A stretch of DNA of 7,824 bases from CAYFJO01 sp964343305 (GTDB lineage Bacteria; Planctomycetota; Planctomycetia; Pirellulales; Pirellulaceae), in the NCBI GenBank assembly GCA_964343305.1, contig CAYFJO010000490.1:1-7824 (forward strand). Direction: 5' to 3'. Under the pieces are notes generated by a model. That model saw only the letters and a program-made list of their open reading frames with translations, made no database searches and had not been told where the DNA came from. The translations under genes and the position numbers were made by a program. Shown in pieces: positions 1 to 4,659 of the stretch. Each line of letters starts with the position of its first letter. The stretch's first letter is position 1.

Positions 1-50
1 TTGGAGTCCAGGCTTTAGCCTGTCATTGCAGCCTAACGGCTGTACTCCAA
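1..50. repeat. Palindromic intergenic repeat forming a three-way junction
   Basis: Bases 1-7 (TTGGAGT) pair perfectly with 44-50 (ACTCCAA). Inside this outer stem lie two complete hairpins: 9-14 with 17-22 (CAGGCT/AGCCTG) and 29-33 with 38-42 (CAGCC/GGCTG, loop TAAC). The 50 bases can therefore fold as an outer stem carrying two side arms, on either strand. From memory, similar phrases recur between genes in planctomycete genomes, which suggests a dispersed repeat family rather than a unique site; that is recall, not a search. The element may continue to the left of the window. It lies downstream of the VWA gene's stop codon. Confidence 0.75.
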
Positions 51-60
51 CGGACATTTC

Positions 61-100
61 GAAGTGGCGGCGGCTTAGGACGACACTTCCGTCCTCCGCC
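61..100. repeat. Second inverted repeat at the 3' end of the VWA gene
   Basis: The stem 69-73 plus 77-82 (GGCGG, AGGACG) pairs with 90-95 plus 96-100 (CGTCCT, CCGCC). This gives 11 base pairs with a three-base bulge (74-76) and a seven-base loop (83-89). An alternative pairing, GAAGTG 61-66 with CACTTC 84-89, excludes the first. The outer edge of the stem reaches position 100, the last base of the VWA stop codon (TAG read from 102 to 100), so the hairpin forms at the very end of that mRNA. No T-run follows on the minus strand, so it is a weak candidate for an intrinsic terminator; mRNA end protection or a dispersed repeat fits as well. Confidence 0.55.
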
Positions 101-2052
101 TACAGATTCGGCAGACTAAACGATTTGCCACCACCGCCGCCGGATCGGTTTGGCTGAGGTTGATTTCGCTGCGAATCTGTGAAGCCAAGCCCGTGACGGA
201 GTTCATTGTTCGCCAGCAACGACCACGGTGTATCTGGATGCTCTTCGATGCAACGCTGCAAGAATCGGTTGGCTTCTTCCATTCGCTGTCCAGCCGATTG
301 TGTTCGCAACTTTGCCGTCGGGCGAAATGACAGCAGATTCGTCGTGTCTCGCAGCTTTAGCTCACGGCACGCATTCGCGTATTCGCGATATCGCACACTC
401 ATACGAAGCAATCGACCGCGTGCCAAATCGTGTGCCGCCCGCCAGCGCCGCGCGAGTTCACTTTCGTAAGCCGCTTCCACGCCCGGCGCGGTCAAGTGTT
501 TCAACGAGCGATCGGCTAATTCAGCCATCGATTCAGCGTACGCCGCTTCCGTCCTAAGCGCGGCCGATACTTGCCGACGAAAATCAACCGGCGTCATCCA
601 AATTGGAAAGAATGTCATCCGCGGCGGCTTGCGATCAGGCTGTCGATACGACTCGCCGACCGCGGCAACCACGGCCTGTCGCAACGGAAAATTTGCCAAC
701 TCACTTTCGATATCGCCCTGGCTGCGGTAATCGGGGACATAATCGCGAATCATGTCCAATCGAAACGGCCCGCGGTCGGCCTTGCGGTCATAAATCGTGA
801 ACGAACCGCCCGTCTCACGCGACAATCGCATTAACGCGTACGGAGCAAATCCGGAACTAATCGGCTCGGTCAGCCACTGGTCGTTGTTCCAGCCAACATT
901 CGACCAACGTGGCATGTAAACGCGTTGCTTCAGCGCCGCTTCCGGCCCGCGATTCACGGGCAGGAAAAAGTTCTTTCGTGCCGCTTTGTGAAAAAACGCT
1001 TGTGTGCCCATTTCGAATCCAAGCACGGCCGTCGGCCCGATCACGGAGACCGTCACATCGTGTGTCTTGCAGAAGGCAATCGTCTTTTCCAACTGCCGCA
1101 AATCGTCGCCCGATTCGTCGGTCCAAACGACGATCATCATTTTGCCGTCCCACTGCTCACGAAACTGGTTGATCGACCAGCCGACGGACGACAGCACGTT
1201 CTCTTTTCCGGTCGGATCTTCCGGGATGCTGCGAATGGCACGCGTCACATTGCGATTGCTGGGCGTCGGCGGCACCAAGACTCCGCATGCGTTGCCGAAC
1301 GCGACAACGGCGTTCTTCGATTCGTTGGCATTGTGTTCCAACCGTTCATCGATTTCCGCAAACACGGCACCCAGTCGCTTTGCCGCCTTGATGCGGTTCT
1401 CTCGCAAACTGATCGACGCATCGAACAGCCACACGGTTAAGAGGTCGCCCTCGCGCCGCTTGGCAAGAATCTCGGCGGCAATTCCATCGACAGCTTCGCT
1501 TTCACTCGTTGCCTCGCGCAATGCAGGCCCTGGCTTGCCGATTAATCCGCGCGTGTCCGGCGGAATCTCGCTCAGCAATTCGTCCGACTTCGAAAACACC
1601 GCATCGAAAACCGTGTCACGAGAAATGTCGATTGCCGCGACCTCGGACTCAAGCTTGACTTCCGACACGTCCGGCTCGACGATTTGCTGCACATCGTGTA
1701 CGGGTATCGTGTCGACGTCGGCAACTTCGATATCGGCCACGTCGAGCGGTTCGAACTCAAACTCTTCGAGCGCCTCTTCCGCTTCCGTGATCGGCGTGCT
1801 GTCCAGCACCAGCACCTCTCTAAAATGCTCCACGATTGTAAAGAATGCCAGAATGATGAAGATGACGAGATGCAAGACCGCACTCAGCAAAGCAGAATTC
1901 GCTCGCTCGACGAGCCCGAAGGATCGCAGCCAATTGGGCTGTTCCTCGCTGGGTGCGATGCTAATCGGTTGATCAGCGGTGACGGAAACATCGGCAACAG
2001 GCGGTTCGCCAACGATCGTCTCCATCGCTTGGTTCATTGTTCCGATAGACAT
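100..2052 (-). CDS. Single-span membrane protein with a periplasmic VWA domain
   Basis: Predicted 650 residues. Residues 1-54 are a cytoplasmic N-terminus, 55-76 form one hydrophobic span (LLSAVLHLVIFIILAFF core), and 86-145 are a strongly acidic D/E/V-rich stalk. The von Willebrand factor A domain spans about 203-345. Its metal-ion site appears intact: D-A-S-I-S at 211-215, a candidate threonine at 281 and aspartate 312 in VWTDESGDD. VWA domains bind protein ligands through a divalent metal, so an adhesion or complex-assembly role in the periplasm is inferred. Residues 440-625 are mostly helical and charged and end like the short helical repeat common in planctomycete VWA proteins; a glycine run (638-642) precedes the C-terminus. 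The ATG at 2052 was chosen because AGAGAAG lies 4 nt upstream and a longer reading would run through hpnE on the opposite strand; the ATG at 2037 is an alternative. The substrate is unknown. Confidence 0.85.
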   Translation of the reverse strand: MSIGTMNQAMETIVGEPPVADVSVTADQPISIAPSEEQPNWLRSFGLVERANSALLSAVLHLVIFIILAFFTIVEHFREVLVLDSTPITEAEEALEEFEFEPLDVADIEVADVDTIPVHDVQQIVEPDVSEVKLESEVAAIDISRDTVFDAVFSKSDELLSEIPPDTRGLIGKPGPALREATSESEAVDGIAAEILAKRREGDLLTVWLFDASISLRENRIKAAKRLGAVFAEIDERLEHNANESKNAVVAFGNACGVLVPPTPSNRNVTRAIRSIPEDPTGKENVLSSVGWSINQFREQWDGKMMIVVWTDESGDDLRQLEKTIAFCKTHDVTVSVIGPTAVLGFEMGTQAFFHKAARKNFFLPVNRGPEAALKQRVYMPRWSNVGWNNDQWLTEPISSGFAPYALMRLSRETGGSFTIYDRKADRGPFRLDMIRDYVPDYRSQGDIESELANFPLRQAVVAAVGESYRQPDRKPPRMTFFPIWMTPVDFRRQVSAALRTEAAYAESMAELADRSLKHLTAPGVEAAYESELARRWRAAHDLARGRLLRMSVRYREYANACRELKLRDTTNLLSFRPTAKLRTQSAGQRMEEANRFLQRCIEEHPDTPWSLLANNELRHGLGFTDSQRNQPQPNRSGGGGGKSFSLPNL

Positions 2053-2140
2053 ACAACTTCTCTTGTTCCGATCGCACCCCTGAAGTAATAACTCCAGAGT
2101 ATAACGGAAGTCCACAAATGATTCACTTCTCTCTGCATCC
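2053..2140. promoter_or_regulatory. Divergent promoter region between the VWA gene and hpnE
   Basis: This 88-bp spacer separates two divergent start codons and must hold the 5' signals of both genes unless one is transcribed from further out. On the minus strand TATACT (2103 to 2098) matches 5 of 6 bases of a sigma70 -10 box, with no convincing -35; this would give a leader of roughly 40 nt for the VWA gene. On the plus strand the best pair is TTGTTC (2063-2068) and TAATAA (2086-2091), 17 bp apart, only 3 of 6 matches each. No palindromic operator was seen. hpnE has no recognisable Shine-Dalgarno sequence (TCTCTCTGCATCC precedes its ATG). Confidence 0.35.
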
Positions 2141-3559
2141 ATGAGCGAATCGCCCATACAACAACAAAGCGTTGCCATTGTCGGCGGTGGGTTGGCCGGT
2201 CTATCGGCTGCCGCGGCATTGTGTGAGCGCGGACTGAAGGTGGAGTTTTTTGAAGCACGACAATCGTTGGGCGGACGCGCGGGTTCGTTCGTCGATCCGA
2301 ACACGTCAGAGATGGTCGACCACTGCCAACACGTGGGTATGGAGTGCTGTACGAACCTCCATGACTTTTTCCGACAGACCGGCATCGATCAGTATTTTCA
2401 GCGGTACAATGTTTTGCATTTCTTTGGCCCTGACGGGCGGCGTTTTGATTTTCGAAGTTCTTGGTGGTTGCCTGCACCGTTGCATCTGGGGCCCGCGCTG
2501 ATGCGGCTCAAGTATCTTACGTTTAGCGAACGGCTTGTAATTCCGCGGGTGATGTTGAAATTGGCGAGAACTACGGGGCCAGAAAACACGGATTCTCCGA
2601 CCGTTGGTGATTGGCTGCGAGAAGAAAACCAATCGGAACAGGTGATTGAGCGATTCTGGTCCGTCGTGTTAGTCAGCGCACTCGGCGAGTCGATCGACCG
2701 CGCGTCATTGTCCGCTGCCCGCAAAGTGTTTGTCGACGGCTTCATGAACCATCGCCGCGCCTATCACATCAACGTGCCTACGATTCCACTGGGGGAACTG
2801 TACGAACACGTTTCCGATTGGTTGACCGAGCGCGGAGTGACTATCCACTGCGGACAGCCAATCAAGCAATTGCTCTTCGATGATGATCGTTTCACGAGAG
2901 TGAGATTAGCCAATGAAACGACGAGCGAGTTTGATTTTGTCATTGTCGCAGTCCCGTGGAAGCGCCTGCCTGACTTATTGCCAGAAGACGTCGATCAGTT
3001 GCTTCCGCAACGAGCCGTGGCAACACAAATCAGCTCCGCTCCGATCACCGCAGTTCATCTTTGGTTCGACCAGCCCATCACGGCGTTGCCGCACGCCGTG
3101 TTGATCGGCCGGTTGAGCCAGTGGCTCTTCAACCACGGCGAAACGACACTTGCTGGAGAGCCGGCGACAGCTCACAACTACCAAGTCGTCATCAGCGCAT
3201 CGCACGAATTGTCGGGCCGCGATCGTGAAGATGTGCTACGTGAAGTTGGAGAAGATCTCGCGTCGATTTGGCCGCTCGCGAACGACGCCAACCTGCTGCA
3301 CTGGAAAGTGGTAACGCAGCGTGATGCAGTATTTTCATTCGAACCAGGACTCGACAACATCCGCCCCGATCAAACGGCACCCATTGACAATCTCATGCTG
3401 GCGGGAGACTGGACCAAGACAGGATGGCCGTCCACGATGGAAGGTGCGGTGCGAAGTGGTCGGCTGGCCGCCGAAGGTGTTTTGCGAAAGATCGGCAGGA
3501 ACGAAAAACTTCTAGTTGCGGATCTTCCACGGAACTGGTTCGTCCGCTGCCTGATTTAG
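2141..3559 (+). CDS. hpnE: Hydroxysqualene dehydroxylase (FAD amine-oxidase family)
   Basis: Predicted 472 residues. In the HpnC/HpnD/HpnE route, HpnE reductively removes the hydroxyl of hydroxysqualene to give squalene, the precursor of hopanoids and sterols. The N-terminus is a dinucleotide-binding fold: VAIVGGGLAGL at 11-21, acidic E38 ending the second strand, and GGRAGS at 44-49. The family-like stretch VDHCQHVGMECCTNL (59-73) separates it from phytoene desaturases. The C-terminal FAD motif is present as AGDW at 421-424 and GWPSTMEGAVRSG at 428-440. The tail ADLPRNWFVRCL also looks like planctomycete HpnE proteins as I remember them. The length fits the family. The ATG at 2141 sits ten residues before the Rossmann strand, so a later start is unlikely. 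The gene stands alone: divergent from the VWA gene and convergent with the phosphorylase, with no hpnC or hpnD visible. The main alternative is another carotenoid/squalene-type FAD oxidoreductase. Confidence 0.88.
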   Translation: MSESPIQQQSVAIVGGGLAGLSAAAALCERGLKVEFFEARQSLGGRAGSFVDPNTSEMVDHCQHVGMECCTNLHDFFRQTGIDQYFQRYNVLHFFGPDGRRFDFRSSWWLPAPLHLGPALMRLKYLTFSERLVIPRVMLKLARTTGPENTDSPTVGDWLREENQSEQVIERFWSVVLVSALGESIDRASLSAARKVFVDGFMNHRRAYHINVPTIPLGELYEHVSDWLTERGVTIHCGQPIKQLLFDDDRFTRVRLANETTSEFDFVIVAVPWKRLPDLLPEDVDQLLPQRAVATQISSAPITAVHLWFDQPITALPHAVLIGRLSQWLFNHGETTLAGEPATAHNYQVVISASHELSGRDREDVLREVGEDLASIWPLANDANLLHWKVVTQRDAVFSFEPGLDNIRPDQTAPIDNLMLAGDWTKTGWPSTMEGAVRSGRLAAEGVLRKIGRNEKLLVADLPRNWFVRCLI

Positions 3560-3623
3560 GGTGCGTGAAACGCACCAATACAAACAAACAACGCGTTGAA
3601 TATGGTGCATTTTACGCCCCCTA
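3557..3623. repeat. Two inverted copies of a short repeat that supply both stop codons
   Basis: Copy A reads rightwards from 3557: TAGGGTGCGTGAAACGCACC, then A. Copy B reads leftwards from 3623: TAGGGGGCGTAAAATGCACC, then A. They agree at 18 of 21 positions. Copy A holds a perfect hairpin (GGTGCGT, GAA loop, ACGCACC; 3560-3576). Copy B holds the same hairpin with a mismatch (3604-3620). The TAG opening copy A is the hpnE stop codon and the TAG opening copy B is the phosphorylase stop codon, so the convergent intergenic region is largely made of this repeat. No T-run follows either stem, so intrinsic termination is uncertain. Confidence 0.8.
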
Positions 3624-4502
3624 CGAATCCAACTGAGGAACGACGCCAACCAGAAACTTGGCCAACCGATTGGACGCCTTCATCGCGTCGGCTTGCAGCT
3701 TCCACATGTCTTTTGCGACCGACGGTCGTCGAAACATCGCGCCCGCCGCCGCACCCAACTTGCCGGCCCACGACTTTTGGTCCATCAACGCACCGAGTTC
3801 CGGCGGAAGGTCGTCGTCCACCGTGTCGCTGATCACGCGGACCGAAAGAAATCGAACTCCCTCACGACGGCACACGTCCGCCACCGCCATCGATTCCATG
3901 TCGCAGGCCATCGCGTTGTGTTGCTCGCCCAATTCGCGTTTTTCTTTTGGATTACTGATGATTCGGTCGACGGTCAACAGCCGGCCAACGGACAGTCCTT
4001 TTGTCGCGCTGACCACTTCGGGCGCGATCTTCAAGCCCACTTCAAGTTGATTTCCCTGAAGGTCGACAATTTGGTCGGCCATCAAGATGTGCCCGCGACC
4101 GAGCGACTCGTTCAATCCTCCGGCAAAGCCAGCGGAAACGATCCACTTGGGACGGCAAATCGCGATCAAATCTTCGGTGCCTTGCGCCGCCGATTCGCTG
4201 CCGACCCCTGTTTCCGCCAACACGACCGGCTGTCCGTCGATGGTTCCGGCATGTTCGAGAAACGTGGCGCCGCGCGTTGTGACCACGTCTTTGACTAAAT
4301 CAACGAATCCGCCCGATTCGATGCCCAATGCAAAGACAAACGCGATGTCAAAAGTGGTTGGTTGTTGAGGCGCGGAATCGCGCTGTTCGTCGTCCGCATC
4401 ACGCTGCGTCTCCATTTGCTTCTTAGCTTTGACCACTTCTTCGTAGATCTTGCGCTCGGCGGTCTGGCGAATGAACTGACTGACTAGCATGCGCAGCAAC
4501 AT
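3621..4502 (-). CDS. Nucleoside phosphorylase / MTA-SAH nucleosidase-like protein
   Basis: Predicted 293 residues. Residues 51-285 match the PNP/UDP phosphorylase fold, which cleaves the N-glycosidic bond of purine nucleosides. Landmarks of the MTA/SAH nucleosidase branch are present: a glutamate early in the fold (FALGIES, E62), the glycine loop AGFAGGL (124-130), the ribose-binding M202-E203 pair in CDMESMAV, and the catalytic aspartate in VISDTVDD (D226). The first 50 residues form a charged helical extension, then a Q/D/E-rich linker, not found in the usual ~230-residue enzyme. The start was set at the ATG at 4502 (MLLRML); a TTG at 4553 would add 17 residues from repeat DNA. There is no clear Shine-Dalgarno site. 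It lies 157 bp downstream of the Hint gene on the same strand. Adjacency to hpnE makes a hopanoid-associated phosphorylase (HpnG-like) role conceivable, but the genes are convergent and substrate cannot be told from sequence. Confidence 0.82.
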   Translation of the reverse strand: MLLRMLVSQFIRQTAERKIYEEVVKAKKQMETQRDADDEQRDSAPQQPTTFDIAFVFALGIESGGFVDLVKDVVTTRGATFLEHAGTIDGQPVVLAETGVGSESAAQGTEDLIAICRPKWIVSAGFAGGLNESLGRGHILMADQIVDLQGNQLEVGLKIAPEVVSATKGLSVGRLLTVDRIISNPKEKRELGEQHNAMACDMESMAVADVCRREGVRFLSVRVISDTVDDDLPPELGALMDQKSWAGKLGAAAGAMFRRPSVAKDMWKLQADAMKASNRLAKFLVGVVPQLDS

Positions 4503-4508
4503 GATTAC

Positions 4509-4537
4509 AGGATAGCATGCTGGAAGCCGTGTGCCAC
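4509..4537 (-). promoter_or_regulatory. Possible promoter giving a leaderless phosphorylase mRNA
   Basis: Reading leftwards, GTGGCA (4537 to 4532, 4 of 6 matches to TTGACA) is followed after 17 bp by TATCCT (4514 to 4509, 4 of 6 matches), preceded by TG at the extended -10 position. Transcription would begin close to 4502, the A of the start ATG, so the mRNA would lack a leader. This agrees with the absence of a Shine-Dalgarno sequence. The -35 lies inside an arm of the inverted repeat at 4527-4539. The matches are modest and chance remains likely. Confidence 0.22.
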
Positions 4538-4627
4538 TGTTCCGAATGTCCAAATCCCAATGACCAACGGCAGATCATGTCGAAAGTTTAGACTTTTCCA
4601 TACACTGGCAGAGCCAGTGGCACACGG
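4527..4627. repeat. Nested palindromic repeat with 13-bp inverted ends
   Basis: CCGTGTGCCACTG (4527-4539) and CAGTGGCACACGG (4615-4627) are perfect 13-bp inverted copies bounding 101 bp. The right copy overlaps a second hairpin, CACTGGC (4603-4609), loop AGA, GCCAGTG (4613-4619). A smaller imperfect stem (AAAGT 4583-4587 / ACTTT 4592-4596) lies inside. I recall the GCCACTGGC/GCCAGTG phrase as frequent between planctomycete genes. Terminal inverted repeats at this spacing resemble a miniature mobile element, but no target-site duplication was seen in the flanks, so two independent repeat copies in opposite orientation are equally possible. Confidence 0.65.
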
Positions 4628-4631
4628 GGTA

Positions 4632-4650
4632 GACGGATTGGCAATCCGTC
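4632..4650. repeat. 8-bp palindrome just after the Hint gene
   Basis: GACGGATT (4632-4639) and AATCCGTC (4643-4650) form a perfect 8-bp stem with a three-base loop (GGC). The hairpin begins 9 nt after the Hint gene's stop codon (TGA, 4662 to 4660). On the minus strand it is followed by TACCCCGTGTG, with no T-run. It may act as an mRNA 3' end structure for the Hint gene or attenuate read-through into the phosphorylase gene. It also resembles a dispersed planctomycete repeat as I remember it. Confidence 0.6.
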
Positions 4651-4659
4651 CTACTTGGA

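Noticed and set aside
1..100. CRISPR-like repeats or tRNA cloverleaf at the left edge
   Set aside because: There is no regular repeat-spacer pattern, and the three-way fold lacks an anticodon arm, a T-loop and a CCA-compatible acceptor stem.
1004..1972. 322-residue serine/threonine-rich plus-strand open frame
   Set aside because: It is the antisense shadow of the VWA gene; low-complexity S/T/A composition mirrors the acidic and hydrophobic codons of the real gene, and no domain is visible.
2053..2385. N-terminal extension of the VWA protein starting at an ATG at 2385
   Set aside because: It would be antisense to the Rossmann motif of hpnE, its residues look unlike a protein domain, and a start with AGAGAAG upstream exists at 2052.
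4503..4553. TTG start at 4553 for the phosphorylase
   Set aside because: The extra 17 residues come from the inverted-repeat region, and no ribosome binding site supports the TTG.
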